Shown here: piece after piece, positions 8,907 through 17,347 of the stretch
Position numbering within the stretch: the first letter of the stretch is position 1
Layout of the letters: each line of letters begins with the position of its first letter
Source: Dysosmobacter sp. Marseille-Q4140
Lineage (GTDB): Bacteria; Bacillota; Clostridia; Oscillospirales; Oscillospiraceae
Direction: 5' to 3'
Assembly (NCBI GenBank): GCA_018228705.1
Contig: CP073694.1
Coordinates: 248,001 to 312,000, forward strand
DNA length: 64,000 nt
Notes under the pieces: generated by a model
Told to the model about the DNA's origin: nothing
Database searches by the model: none
What the model saw: only the letters and a program-made list of their open reading frames with translations
Translations under genes and position numbers: made by a program

Positions 8907-9968
8907 ATGAAAAACAGCAACAAGCTGATCTGCGTGCTGGTGCCGGTGGTCTCCGTGCTGCTGGCCTTCGCCATCGGCTGCGCGGTCATGGCCTTCCTGG
9001 GCGCCAATCCCCTGACGGCGCTGCAGTCCCTGTGGACCGGTGCCTTCGGCAACTTGCGCAACGTGGGCACCACGCTGTCCCGGGCAACGCCCCTGATCTT
9101 CACGGGCCTTTGCGCCTGCTTTGCCTACCGCTGCGGCGTGTTCAACCTGGGCGGCGAGGGCCAGTTCATCATCGGCTCCGTGGTCTGCTGCTATGTGGCC
9201 ACCCAGAGCGGGATCGAGGGCCTCCCCGCCATCATCCTGTGCCTGATCGCCGGGGCTGTTGCCGGCGGTCTGTGGGCGCTGATCCCGGGCCTTTTGAAAG
9301 TTTACCGGGGCCAGAACGAAATGATCATCTCCATCATGCTCAACTATGTGGCCACCCTCTTCATGGGCGTGGTGTACACCAACTGGCTGCGGGAGGGCAG
9401 CGTGCCCCAGACCATGTCCGTCCCGGACGCCACCAAGCTCAGCCGCCTGTTCGGCCTGCGGGCCACCACGGCCTTCGTCATCGCCATCGCGGCGGGCCTT
9501 TTGGTCTACTACTTCCTGTTCTACACCTCCAAGGGCTTCCAGCTGCGGGCGGTGGGATTGAACATGACGGCGGCGGAGTTCAACGGCTTCGCGGTCAAGC
9601 GCTACATCCTCTTCAGCTTCGTGGTCTCCGGCGTCATTGCGGGCCTGGGCGGCAGCGCGGAGCTGCTGGGCACCCAGTACCGGCTCATCAACGGCTTCGC
9701 CTCCGGCTACGGCTTCGACGGCGTGGCCATGGCCCTGATCGCCCAGCTCCACCCCCTGGCGACCATCCTGGTGGCCATCTTCTTCGCGGCGCTGCGGGTG
9801 GGCTCCACCACCATGCAGGCGGCCACCGGCGTGCCCACCAGCGTCTCGGACATCATCCAGGCCCTGGTGATCGTGTTCACCGTGGCGGGCCTCGCCATGG
9901 TGAAGCTGCCCCAGTTCAAGGCGGCCATTGACCGCCTCTTTACCAGAAAGGAGGCCGCTACGTCATGA
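8907..9968 (+). CDS. Nucleoside-type ABC importer permease 1
   Basis: Inner-membrane permease of 353 aa in the BPD_transp_2 (branched-chain/ribose/nucleoside) superfamily. It has about ten hydrophobic segments, with the family stretch CGVFNLGGEGQFIIG near residue 75 and GFDGVAMALIAQLHPL near 270. It pairs with the next gene to form a heterodimeric channel, comparable to the NupP/NupQ pair of Bacillus. GGAGGGAG lies ahead of the ATG. Its stop overlaps the next start in an ATGA arrangement, indicating coupled translation. Confidence 0.9.
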   Translation: MKNSNKLICVLVPVVSVLLAFAIGCAVMAFLGANPLTALQSLWTGAFGNLRNVGTTLSRATPLIFTGLCACFAYRCGVFNLGGEGQFIIGSVVCCYVATQSGIEGLPAIILCLIAGAVAGGLWALIPGLLKVYRGQNEMIISIMLNYVATLFMGVVYTNWLREGSVPQTMSVPDATKLSRLFGLRATTAFVIAIAAGLLVYYFLFYTSKGFQLRAVGLNMTAAEFNGFAVKRYILFSFVVSGVIAGLGGSAELLGTQYRLINGFASGYGFDGVAMALIAQLHPLATILVAIFFAALRVGSTTMQAATGVPTSVSDIIQALVIVFTVAGLAMVKLPQFKAAIDRLFTRKEAATS

Positions 9969-10897
9969 GTTGGGAATTCATCTCCAATCTGCTGCTGGCC
10001 AGCATCCGCATGGCCACGCCCCTGATCTTCCTGTCCCTGGCGGAGCTGTACTCCCAGCGGGCAGGCCTGGTCCACATCGGCCTGGAGGGTCTGGCCGCCA
10101 TCGGCTCCCTGGCGGGCTTTTTGGTGAGCCTCATCACCGGCAGCCCCATGCTGGGTGTGGCGGCCGGCGCGGCGGTGGGCATCCTGGTGAACTTGGTCTT
10201 TGCCTATGCCACCGTAACGCTTTGCGCTGAGCAGATCGTCTACGGCATGGCCATCAACATCTTCGCCCCGGCCCTGGCGGCCTTCATCTACCGGGTCTAC
10301 TTCGGCGCCGGCAGCACCCTGGTGCAGGTGACGCTGATGAACAACCTCTCCGCCACCCTGGGCATCAGCACCGACAACTTCCTGCTCAAGCTCCTGCTGG
10401 ATCAGCCCCCCATGGTGTATCTGGCCTACGGTCTGGTGATCTTCACCGCCATCTACTTCAACAAGACCAAGTCCGGCCTCAACTACAAGGCCGTGGGCGA
10501 GTATCCCAAGGCCGCGGCCACCCTGGGCATCAACGTGATCGGCGTGAAGTACGCCGCCTGCGTGATCTGCGGCGCCCTGGCCGGCATCGGCGGCGCCTAC
10601 CTCACCACCTGCTACTCCAACACCTATGTGGACGGCAACGTGGCCGGACGGGGCTTCATCGCCCTGGCGGCGGTGATCTTCGGCCGCTGGACCGGCGCCG
10701 GCGTGCTGCTGGCGTGTTTGTTCTTCGGCTTCTGCGACGCGCTGCAGATCCGCCTCCAGGTGGGCAGCTTCGGCATCCCCTATCAGTTCTTCCAGATGAT
10801 CCCCTATATCGCCACGGTGGTGGTGCTGGCCCTGATCGGCATGAAGAAGGCCGGCCCCAAGGGCGCCGGCAAGCCCTACCTGCGGGAGGATCAGTGA
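9965..10897 (+). CDS. Nucleoside-type ABC importer permease 2
   Basis: Second permease of the importer, 310 aa, same superfamily but shorter. It has the QRAGLVHIGLEGLAAIGS block near residue 31 and GRGFIALAAVIFGRW near 225, features of the NupQ-like half. Overlap with the first permease and common orientation make a single operon with the ATPase. The substrate cannot be fixed from the sequence; the family transports purine or pyrimidine nucleosides. Confidence 0.9.
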   Translation: MSWEFISNLLLASIRMATPLIFLSLAELYSQRAGLVHIGLEGLAAIGSLAGFLVSLITGSPMLGVAAGAAVGILVNLVFAYATVTLCAEQIVYGMAINIFAPALAAFIYRVYFGAGSTLVQVTLMNNLSATLGISTDNFLLKLLLDQPPMVYLAYGLVIFTAIYFNKTKSGLNYKAVGEYPKAAATLGINVIGVKYAACVICGALAGIGGAYLTTCYSNTYVDGNVAGRGFIALAAVIFGRWTGAGVLLACLFFGFCDALQIRLQVGSFGIPYQFFQMIPYIATVVVLALIGMKKAGPKGAGKPYLREDQ

Positions 10898-10974
10898 GGA
10901 ATAACCGCCGCCTGCGCGGCTGTTAGATCATAGAACGTACCTTAAACCACGGATATCAAGAATTGGAGGAAAGA

Positions 10975-12030
10975 ATGATGAAAAAACTGTTTGCTCTGCT
11001 CTTATCCCTGGCGATGGTCCTGTCCCTGGCCGCCTGCGGCGGCGGTGGCGGCGACACGGCCGCCGATGACGGCGGCGCCCAGACCGAGGAGTCTGGCGGA
11101 GACAAAGAATACAAGGTGGCCATGATCTGCGACTCCAGCATCTCCGACGGCGGGTGGGGCATGTCCTGCTACAACGCCATGGTGGACGCTGCCGCTGAGC
11201 ACGGCTGGGCCACCGAGGTCTCCGACATGATCGCCCAGTCCGCCTACTATGAGACCATCGTCACCTACTGCGACCTGGGCTATGACCTGATCTACGCCCC
11301 CGGCAACCAGTACACCGACGCTGTTCTCCAGGCCGCCGAGGAGTATCCGGATGTGGCCTTCGCCCTGCTCAACGGCGGCACCGGCACCCCTGAGCAGGCC
11401 GTCAACGGCAACGTCACCTCCCTGCTGCCCGACGCCCAGCAGGTCGGCTGGATCGCCGGCGCTCTGGCGGGTCTCATGACCGAGACCGGCACCATCGCCT
11501 TCATCGGCGGCATGGAGCTGGACACCACCGTGGGCAAGTACAACGGCTATGCCGAGGCGGCCGCCTATGTGGGCGAGCAGGCCGGCAAGACCGTCAGCAC
11601 CCTGGACATCGTCTACTCCGGCGACTTCTCCGCCTCCGACAAGGGCATTGAGTTCGCCAAGGCCATGATCGACGAGGGCGCCGACGTGTTCTTCGGCGAC
11701 GCCTCCGCCGTGGACTCCGGCGCCCGGCAGGCCATCGACGAGGCCAACGCCGCCAGCGGCTCTGTGAAGATCTACGACATCGCCCAGCCCTCCGATCTGC
11801 TGGGTCAGAACGAGTGCATCATCTGCAGCCAGGTCACCGACAACGCCTCCCTGGTGGGTCTTTGCATGGAGGCCGTGCAGAGCGGCACCTTCGGCGGAGA
11901 GGTCATCTACGGCACCATGCAGAACGGCGTTCTGTCCGCCGGCGGCCTCAGCGACCTGGTCCCCGCGGAGGTCCAGGACCAGTATCTGGCCTACATCGAC
12001 CAGATGGTGGAAGGCACCTTCATGCAGTGA
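10975..12030 (+). CDS. BMP family substrate-binding lipoprotein
   Basis: Extracytoplasmic binding protein of the importer, 351 aa, family of basic membrane protein (BMP) nucleoside receptors such as PnrA. A lipoprotein signal peptide ends with LSLAAC, lipidated Cys about residue 21, then a Gly/Asp/Glu linker and a periplasmic-binding fold (AMICDSSISDGGWGMSCY near the N-terminus). GGAGGA precedes tandem ATGs at 10975/10978. It comes last in the operon, after a 77-bp gap with a small GC stem, and is followed by a strong hairpin. Confidence 0.9.
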   Translation: MMKKLFALLLSLAMVLSLAACGGGGGDTAADDGGAQTEESGGDKEYKVAMICDSSISDGGWGMSCYNAMVDAAAEHGWATEVSDMIAQSAYYETIVTYCDLGYDLIYAPGNQYTDAVLQAAEEYPDVAFALLNGGTGTPEQAVNGNVTSLLPDAQQVGWIAGALAGLMTETGTIAFIGGMELDTTVGKYNGYAEAAAYVGEQAGKTVSTLDIVYSGDFSASDKGIEFAKAMIDEGADVFFGDASAVDSGARQAIDEANAASGSVKIYDIAQPSDLLGQNECIICSQVTDNASLVGLCMEAVQSGTFGGEVIYGTMQNGVLSAGGLSDLVPAEVQDQYLAYIDQMVEGTFMQ

Positions 12031-12075
12031 TCGGTGGACCGCATCCGGCAAGCACCGCTCATCCCTTGTGAAGAA

Positions 12076-12105
12076 AGAGACACGGCCAAGGCCGTGTCTC
12101 TTCTT
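12076..12105 (+). terminator. Terminator of the nucleoside importer operon
   Basis: Arms 12076-12087 and 12090-12101 (12 bp, perfect, loop AA) followed by a T-rich stretch (TTCTTCTGC). It lies 45 bp after the binding-protein stop. Confidence 0.82.
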
Positions 12106-12164
12106 CTGCTTCCCGTCTGAACGGGGAACGCCGCTCAGCTTATGGATTCCTCTACTTTACAAGG

Positions 12165-12192
12165 CGAGGCCTGCGGAAAAACGCAGGCCTCG
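12165..12192 (-). terminator. Hairpin after the aldolase operon
   Basis: Perfect 11-bp arms (12165-12175 and 12182-12192) with an A-rich loop, 35 bp past the rraA-like stop on the minus strand. The downstream minus sequence TTGTAAAG is only weakly U-rich, so it may act together with the neighbouring hairpin. Confidence 0.6.
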
Positions 12193-12226
12193 TCCCAGGT
12201 AGGCACTTCAGCGCCTTGGCAGCATG

Positions 12227-12958
12227 TCAGTTCCGGCCGGCAATGGAGGCCCGGCGGCGCTGCATCTCATTGCGCCAGACCATGATCTCCCTGGCGGTGA
12301 CCCGCTGGCCGCGGGCGATGGCCTCGCGGCAGGGCTCCAGCAGGGCATTTTCCGCATCCATTGCCCGGACGCAGGCCTCCGCCACCTCCCCGGCGATCTC
12401 CTCCGGGATCACGATGGCTCCGTGATGGTCGGCATGGATGAGGTCGCCGGGCCGCACGGTCATGCCGCAGATATCCACCTCGGTCCCGGCCTCCACCATA
12501 TGGATGTAAGCGTGGGAGATCAGGACCTCTTTGGAGAACATGTAAAAGCCGACCTTCCGGACTTCTTCGATATCCCGCACACCGCCGTCCGTGATGACGC
12601 CGATGCAGCCCAGGGCCCGGTGGACAGTCGCCTGCACATCGCCCCAGAAGGAACCCACAGGCACCCGGTCCAGATCCTGGATAGCGGCCACCATGGGCAG
12701 ATCGAATCCCTCGTATTGACGGTAATACGCTTCCATGACCTCAGCGTGTTCCGGGCGGGCCGGATGCCGGGCCGAAATCACACCGGTCCGGGCGTAGCCC
12801 ACCATGGGCTTGTCGCTCATGGCGGAACGCAGCCGCAGCTCCGGCCGGGTGAAGCCTTCCGTCCGCCCCCGGACGCCGAAGCCCTCGATAGCGTTGCAGA
12901 TGGTCGGCGTGTCGAATCTCGACAGCGCCTCCAGCTGCTCACGTGTCAGCAATTTCAT
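12227..12958 (-). CDS. RraA-like aldolase (HMG/CHA aldolase family)
   Basis: A 243-aa protein of the RraA/DlpA fold often mislabelled dimethylmenaquinone methyltransferase. The central motif ITDGGVRDIEE carries the G-x-R-D signature of 4-hydroxy-4-methyl-2-oxoglutarate / 4-carboxy-4-hydroxy-2-oxoadipate (HMG/CHA) aldolases, which bind a divalent metal and release pyruvate. GDLIHADHHGAIVIP near residue 185 is the other family block. The C-terminal extension of about 40 residues is helical. ATG 12958 lies one base beyond the stop of the HpaI-like gene, so the pair is co-translated. Together they suggest breakdown of an imported hydroxy-oxo acid; the actual substrate is unknown. Confidence 0.78.
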   Translation of the reverse strand: MKLLTREQLEALSRFDTPTICNAIEGFGVRGRTEGFTRPELRLRSAMSDKPMVGYARTGVISARHPARPEHAEVMEAYYRQYEGFDLPMVAAIQDLDRVPVGSFWGDVQATVHRALGCIGVITDGGVRDIEEVRKVGFYMFSKEVLISHAYIHMVEAGTEVDICGMTVRPGDLIHADHHGAIVIPEEIAGEVAEACVRAMDAENALLEPCREAIARGQRVTAREIMVWRNEMQRRRASIAGRN

Positions 12959-12959
12959 C

Positions 12960-13763
12960 TCAATATGCCTTTCCCATCGCTTCCAGCACACTGCGGGAAG
13001 TCTGCAAGACGCCCTGCGCGCCGCTGACGATGTAGTTGAAGTCAAAATTCATAGCGATGTAGTTGACGCCCCTGCGGACCCAGTCCCGGACGAAGCTCTC
13101 GCTGCAGGCACCGGAGACGCCAAAGAGCTTTCCGCTCCCAGCCAGGGCCTCACCGATCTTGTCGAACTGCTCCCGGACCTCCGGGTCATTGACGGTGTAG
13201 GTCCGCTCCGGGGTATTCATGCTCATGCAGAAGTCGTTGGGCCCCACCACAAAGCCGCTGATTCCGGGCAGCTTTGCGATCTCCGGCAGATCCTTCACCA
13301 CGTCGATATGCTCGATCTGCACGATGGTAAGGACGTACTTGTCGGTGTTGTCCACGTAGTCCTGCTTATCCCAGATGCCGTAGTTGACGGCCCGCCTGGG
13401 ACCCATGCCGCGGATGCCGTAGGGGGGATAGTGGGTGGCGGCGGCGGCCTGTCTGGCCTCCTCCAAGGAGCAGACCATGGGCACCACGATGCCGTCGGCG
13501 CCCATATCCAGAACCGCCTTGATGATGACCGGGTCATTCCAGGGGACCCGCACGATGCCGGCGGCTCCGGCGGCCCGGCAGGCCATCAGATGGTTTTGGA
13601 TGTCCTTGCGGTCAATGGCGCTGTGCTCTCCATCGATCCAGATGAAATCAAAACCGCAGCCGGCAATCATCTCGGTGATAAAGGGACTGTCGAAGCCCAC
13701 GTGGGATCCCAGGGCAATTTTTCCCTGGGCAACTTTATCCGTGATCTTATGTGCGTTGTACAT
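12960..13763 (-). CDS. HpaI/HpcH family class II pyruvate aldolase
   Basis: Class II aldolase of 267 aa in the HpcH/HpaI family (4-hydroxy-2-oxoheptanedioate or 2-dehydro-3-deoxyglucarate aldolases). IWIDGEHSAID near residue 43 is the family entry motif. QIEHIDVVKDLPEIA near 150 and GPNDFCMSM near 175 hold the metal-binding Glu and Asp. Such enzymes cleave a 4-hydroxy-2-oxo acid to pyruvate plus an aldehyde. Two ATGs compete; GAGAGGGGG is correctly spaced only for ATG 13763. It lies between the tctA transporter gene and the RraA-like aldolase. Confidence 0.85.
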   Translation of the reverse strand: MYNAHKITDKVAQGKIALGSHVGFDSPFITEMIAGCGFDFIWIDGEHSAIDRKDIQNHLMACRAAGAAGIVRVPWNDPVIIKAVLDMGADGIVVPMVCSLEEARQAAAATHYPPYGIRGMGPRRAVNYGIWDKQDYVDNTDKYVLTIVQIEHIDVVKDLPEIAKLPGISGFVVGPNDFCMSMNTPERTYTVNDPEVREQFDKIGEALAGSGKLFGVSGACSESFVRDWVRRGVNYIAMNFDFNYIVSGAQGVLQTSRSVLEAMGKAY

Positions 13764-13776
13764 CTGCATCCCCCTC

Positions 13777-15294
13777 TCAGGCTGTCGTTTTCCGGCTGCT
13801 GCGCATCTTCCGCACATACTTGACCCCCCACCACACAAGGACCAGGATCGTGAGGATCATGAAGCAGGCGGTCACAGGACGCTGGAAGAACGCGAAGAAG
13901 TTTCCGTTGGTATACATCAGTCCGGAACGCAGCTTCTCCTCCACGATGGGTCCCATGATGAAGCCCAGAATGACAGGAGGCAGAGGCAGCTTCACCATAT
14001 TGAAGATATAGCCGATGGCGCCGAAGATAAAAATGCTGAACACATCGAACATGCGGTTGTTGGTGGCAAAGGCGCCCACCACGCACATCACAAAGATCAC
14101 CGGCAGCAGAATGTGCTTGGGGATGTTCAGCAGCTTCACGAACAGCCGCAGACCGAAAAACTCCTCGATCAGCATGACAAAGCTGGCCAGCAGCAGGGCG
14201 ATGTAGATGGCGTAGACAAAGCTGCCGTTGGTGGAGAAGAGCATGGGACCCGGGGCGAGACCCTGAACGATCAGGCCGCCCAGCAGCATGGCCGTATTGG
14301 TGTCGCCGGGGATGCCCAGCGTCAGGAGCGGGACCATGGCGCCGCCGATGGAGGCGTTGTTGGAGGTCTCCGAGGCGACGATACCGTCGATGATGCCGGT
14401 GCCGTATTTCTCCGGGTGCTTGGAGGCGCTCTTGGAAGCGGAGTAGGCCAGAACATTGGCGGCACTGCCGCCGATGCCGGGCAGGATGCCAACGGCGGCT
14501 CCGATCACGGAGGAGCGGACCAGATTTCCGAGCTGGGACTTGAATTCCTTGATGGAAAAGCCGAAGCCCTTGATCTTCAGGGACTTCTTATCCACCTCGC
14601 CGCTCATGTCCGCTGCCGCCTCGCCCCGGTGCTTGGAGAGCATGAAGATCTCCGTCACCGCATACAGGCCGATCAGCACCGGCAGCAGATCAAAGCCGGA
14701 CTGCATGTCGTAAATTCCGAAAGTATACCGCTTGACGGAGTCGATGGGGGCCAGGCCCACCGTTCCCAGTGCCACGCCGAACAATCCGGCGATGCAGCCG
14801 CGGACAATGGAATCACCGGACAGTCCGATGACCATGGTCATGGAAAACAGGCCGATGGCAAAGTACTCCATGGGGCTGAACGTCACGGCAAAATCAGCGA
14901 TCGGCTGAGCAATGGCCATCAGCAGCACGACGCCGAACAGCGTCCCCAGGAAGGAGAACACGATGCCGACGCCCAGTGCCTTGGGCGCCTCGCCCTTCAA
15001 CGCCATGGGATGTCCGTCCCAGGTGGTGGCGATGGAGGCGGCCGTGCCGGGAATGTTGATCAATATGGCGGAAATCAGTCCGCCGGAAATACCGCCCACA
15101 TACAGCGCCAACAGCAGCGCGATGCCGTGGGCAGCGTCCATCTCAAAGGTAATGGGCAGAAACAGCGCAATGGCCATTGTAGCGGACAGGCCGGGGATCG
15201 CGCCGAAAATAATGCCGATGGCCACGCCCAGTGCCATGATCAGCAGACAGCCGGGGGTGAAGATCATCTGGAGACCTTCAAGGATCATACTCAT
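13777..15294 (-). CDS. tctA: Tripartite tricarboxylate transporter, large permease TctA
   Basis: Large membrane subunit of a tripartite tricarboxylate (TTT) transporter, 505 aa with about 11-12 helices. It shows the family hallmarks FGAIPGLSATMAIALFLP near residue 32, GTAASIATTWDGHPM near 110, and a second GILPGIGGSAANVLAY near 275. It uses the ion gradient to import a carboxylate delivered by the TctC lipoprotein. GGGAGGT precedes ATG 15294. It lies 18 bp after tctB and 13 bp before the HpaI-like aldolase. Confidence 0.92.
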   Translation of the reverse strand: MSMILEGLQMIFTPGCLLIMALGVAIGIIFGAIPGLSATMAIALFLPITFEMDAAHGIALLLALYVGGISGGLISAILINIPGTAASIATTWDGHPMALKGEAPKALGVGIVFSFLGTLFGVVLLMAIAQPIADFAVTFSPMEYFAIGLFSMTMVIGLSGDSIVRGCIAGLFGVALGTVGLAPIDSVKRYTFGIYDMQSGFDLLPVLIGLYAVTEIFMLSKHRGEAAADMSGEVDKKSLKIKGFGFSIKEFKSQLGNLVRSSVIGAAVGILPGIGGSAANVLAYSASKSASKHPEKYGTGIIDGIVASETSNNASIGGAMVPLLTLGIPGDTNTAMLLGGLIVQGLAPGPMLFSTNGSFVYAIYIALLLASFVMLIEEFFGLRLFVKLLNIPKHILLPVIFVMCVVGAFATNNRMFDVFSIFIFGAIGYIFNMVKLPLPPVILGFIMGPIVEEKLRSGLMYTNGNFFAFFQRPVTACFMILTILVLVWWGVKYVRKMRSSRKTTA

Positions 15295-15312
15295 TTACTG
15301 CGACCTCCCTCT

Positions 15313-15798
15313 TCACTTCAAAATACCTGCCGGCAGGATCAGGTGGAACACGTTCAGGAACAGGTAGTAGATCCCGGTAGATACCACCAGGGCAATCACG
15401 AAATACAGAACATACGTCTTCAGACGGCGCAGATTGCTCACTTCCGTGAGGTACAGGAACTGCGCAAACAGATACAGGACGGATGCGATCAAAAAGCCCA
15501 GGGGCTCGATCAGGCAAATGTAGACCAGCAGGAGCACAGCGGTTCCCAGGACGTTCCTGCTCTCTTTTTTCTCCGTGCTGGAGGCTTCGTCCGGCTCCCT
15601 CCGGTTCCTGCGGAAGTCAGATACTGTCATGATGACACTCAGAATGACCAGCAGACCGCCCACAATCCGCGGAATAAACCCGGAATCCGGCACACCCCGC
15701 ACATGGCGCGACTCGATGCACAGCAGCGCATATATAAAATAAAACAGCGACACCGCAAGGACACCGGCTGACATAATGGTGCGGCGATAACGGAACAT
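15313..15798 (-). CDS. tctB: Tripartite tricarboxylate transporter, small permease TctB
   Basis: A 161-aa membrane protein with four predicted helices (about residues 9-25, 45-60, 88-115 and 130-155), the size and layout of TctB. SGFIPRIVGGLLVILS near residue 39 is typical of the family. It forms the membrane complex with TctA. The ATG is preceded by GGAGATG. A long stem-loop separates it from tctC upstream. Confidence 0.87.
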   Translation of the reverse strand: MFRYRRTIMSAGVLAVSLFYFIYALLCIESRHVRGVPDSGFIPRIVGGLLVILSVIMTVSDFRRNRREPDEASSTEKKESRNVLGTAVLLLVYICLIEPLGFLIASVLYLFAQFLYLTEVSNLRRLKTYVLYFVIALVVSTGIYYLFLNVFHLILPAGILK

Positions 15799-15825
15799 CG
15801 TGCTTCATCTCCTCTCTTCTCTAAT

Positions 15826-15861
15826 ACTCCGCAGGCGAGCTCGTCCACTCGCCTGCGGAGT
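15826..15861 (-). other. Intercistronic 14-bp stem-loop between tctC and tctB
   Basis: Perfect arms 15826-15839 and 15848-15861 with an 8-nt loop. On the minus (coding) strand no U-run follows, so it is unlikely to be a full terminator. It could protect the 3' end of the tctC message or attenuate into tctBA, giving excess binding protein over permease. Confidence 0.65.
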
Positions 15862-15904
15862 TTTGTGGTTGATGGTTAACTTTTGATTTTTACAGAGCGC
15901 CGGC

Positions 15905-16948
15905 TCATTCGCCCTTCAGTTCCGCGGACATCTCCATGAAACGGGCCAGCTCATCCTGCGCGTAAGCCACGGAGTCCTCGCGGTTGAGCAGGAAGGTGTC
16001 CTGATAATACGCCTCGGCAATGGCGGTGGCGTACTCCTCATTGTTGTTGGAAATATCGTCAATGGCAGCGCCCAGCTTTTCAATGATGGCCTCGGGGGTA
16101 CCCTTGGGAACCAGGATATAATAGGCGTTCACGGAAACCAGGTCCTCATAACCCAGCTCCTTGGCGGTGGGGATGTCGGGGAACTGAGAGCTGCGCTCCT
16201 CGCCCACAGTGGCCAGGATCCGGAAGTCGCCGCTGTCGATGAAGGACTTCATGGTGCCGTAGGGATTGATGATGAACTCGAAATTCCCGCCTTTCAGGCC
16301 GGCGGTACGGTCACTGGAGGCGCCGGAGTTGACGATGTTCAGCTCCACGCCGCAGGCCTTCTCCATCAGCAGGCAGGCATAGTGAGAGGTGGCGCCGATA
16401 GAAGCGGGCACGATGAATTCGCCGGGATTTTCCTTGATAGCGGCCACCAGATCGTCCAGGGTCTCATAGGGAGAGTCGCTGCGGACGGCAATGGCCTCCA
16501 CGGCAGGACGGCCGCAGACGCGCACCATTTCAAAATCCTCAATGCCGATATCGGAAGTACCGGCGGCAGTGTTGACGTTAATGGAGGAATGGGTGAACAG
16601 GATGGTATAACCGTCGGCGTCCGCATCATAGACCTCCTTGGCAGCCAGCATGCCGCTGTTGCCCACCACATTGCTCACCGCCACAGGCTGGCCCAGTTCC
16701 TCTTCCAGATACTTTGCATATTGCCGGGCGTTGAAGTCCGTGTCGCCGCCGGCGTCAAAGGGCACGATCATCTGAATGGGCTTGGTGGGCCAATCGGTCT
16801 CGGTGCTGTCACCGGACTGGGTATCCTCTGTGGTCTGATCCTGGGCGTCCTCCTGAACCTCATCCTCAGAACCGCCGCAGGCCGTCAGCAGTGAACCGGT
16901 GAGCAGCAGCGCCAGCAGCAGGGCAAGCAGTTTCTTCGTCTTTTTCAT
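15905..16948 (-). CDS. tctC: TTT transporter substrate-binding lipoprotein TctC (Bug family)
   Basis: Extracytoplasmic solute receptor of 347 aa. A lipoprotein signal ends in LLTAC with lipidated Cys about residue 24, followed by an acidic Gln/Thr/Asp linker. The Bug/TctC fold begins at WPTKPIQMIVPFDAGGDTD, a family signature (W-P-x-K-P-I then PFxAGGxxD). The domain around residues 150-175 lines the ligand site. It captures a carboxylate for TctAB. First gene of the operon; the sigma-54 promoter lies about 75 bp upstream of its start. Confidence 0.92.
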   Translation of the reverse strand: MKKTKKLLALLLALLLTGSLLTACGGSEDEVQEDAQDQTTEDTQSGDSTETDWPTKPIQMIVPFDAGGDTDFNARQYAKYLEEELGQPVAVSNVVGNSGMLAAKEVYDADADGYTILFTHSSINVNTAAGTSDIGIEDFEMVRVCGRPAVEAIAVRSDSPYETLDDLVAAIKENPGEFIVPASIGATSHYACLLMEKACGVELNIVNSGASSDRTAGLKGGNFEFIINPYGTMKSFIDSGDFRILATVGEERSSQFPDIPTAKELGYEDLVSVNAYYILVPKGTPEAIIEKLGAAIDDISNNNEEYATAIAEAYYQDTFLLNREDSVAYAQDELARFMEMSAELKGE

Positions 16949-17022
16949 TGAATCTTCCTCCTTCGTAAATCAGCACTGTGATTTGGGTCCGTAGGAACCC
17001 GATACAGCTGCCAGGATATATA

Positions 17023-17038
17023 AGCATTTTTCGTGCCA
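17023..17038 (-). promoter_or_regulatory. Sigma-54 (-24/-12) promoter of the tct-aldolase operon
   Basis: The minus strand reads TGGCACGAAAAATGCT from 17038 to 17023. It matches TGGCACG-N4-TTGCW with the GG and GC doublets exactly 11 nt apart; only one position of the -12 box differs. The start point would be near 17012, leaving a leader of about 64 nt before tctC. Confidence 0.8.
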
Positions 17039-17175
17039 CTTTTATAATATCAAATTTTTCTTTGCTTTTTTCGTTATTTTGCAAAAAAGAATGTTAATAT
17101 TTTATCCATCATCCCAAGAAGGCCTCCAAAAACCATGTTTCAAATTTGTCAGATTTTTCACTACATCCTTTGAAT

Positions 17176-17199
17176 TTGTTTCAGCAGCCGCAGAAACAA
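17176..17199. promoter_or_regulatory. Candidate upstream activator dyad TTGTTTC-N10-GAAACAA
   Basis: Perfect 7-bp arms at 17176-17182 and 17193-17199. The dyad centre is about 175 bp upstream of the predicted sigma-54 start, a normal distance for an enhancer-binding protein. The same GTTTC/GAAAC half-sites recur near the activator gene. Confidence 0.55.
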
Positions 17200-17299
17200 T
17201 CTCTTCTCTCCAGCTGATTTCTTCATATGTTCCCGCGGATCCTCTCTTTTTTCTTTGAAAAGTCCACCTTTCCCCTTCCTTTTCAAGCGTTAACAAACT

Positions 17300-17333
17300 G
17301 TTTCACCGAAACGTTTCCTTGTAAAACTGAAAC
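17300..17333. promoter_or_regulatory. GTTTC/GAAAC half-site cluster at the activator promoter
   Basis: Half-sites at 17300-17304, 17308-17312, 17313-17317 and 17329-17333, the middle two forming the palindrome GAAACGTTTC. They overlap and abut the -35/spacer of the activator promoter, as expected for autoregulation. Confidence 0.5.
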
Positions 17334-17347
17334 ATCTCTGTTATAGT
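17319..17347 (+). promoter_or_regulatory. Sigma-70-type promoter of the PrpR-like activator
   Basis: TTGTAA (17319-17324), a 17-bp spacer and TATAGT (17342-17347), about 75 bp upstream of the TTG start. Confidence 0.55.

Noticed and set aside
10898..10974. Possible purine riboswitch before the nucleoside-binding protein
   Set aside because: Only a 5-bp GC stem is visible and the gap is too short for a purine aptamer.
13435..15771. A plus-strand frame of about 780 codons opposite the tct genes
   Set aside because: Opposite clear transporter and aldolase genes, Gln/His/Asp-rich composition typical of antisense reading.
17102..17296. A 64-codon minus-strand frame in the tctC-prpR gap
   Set aside because: It covers the promoter dyads, lacks a convincing ribosome site and resembles nothing.
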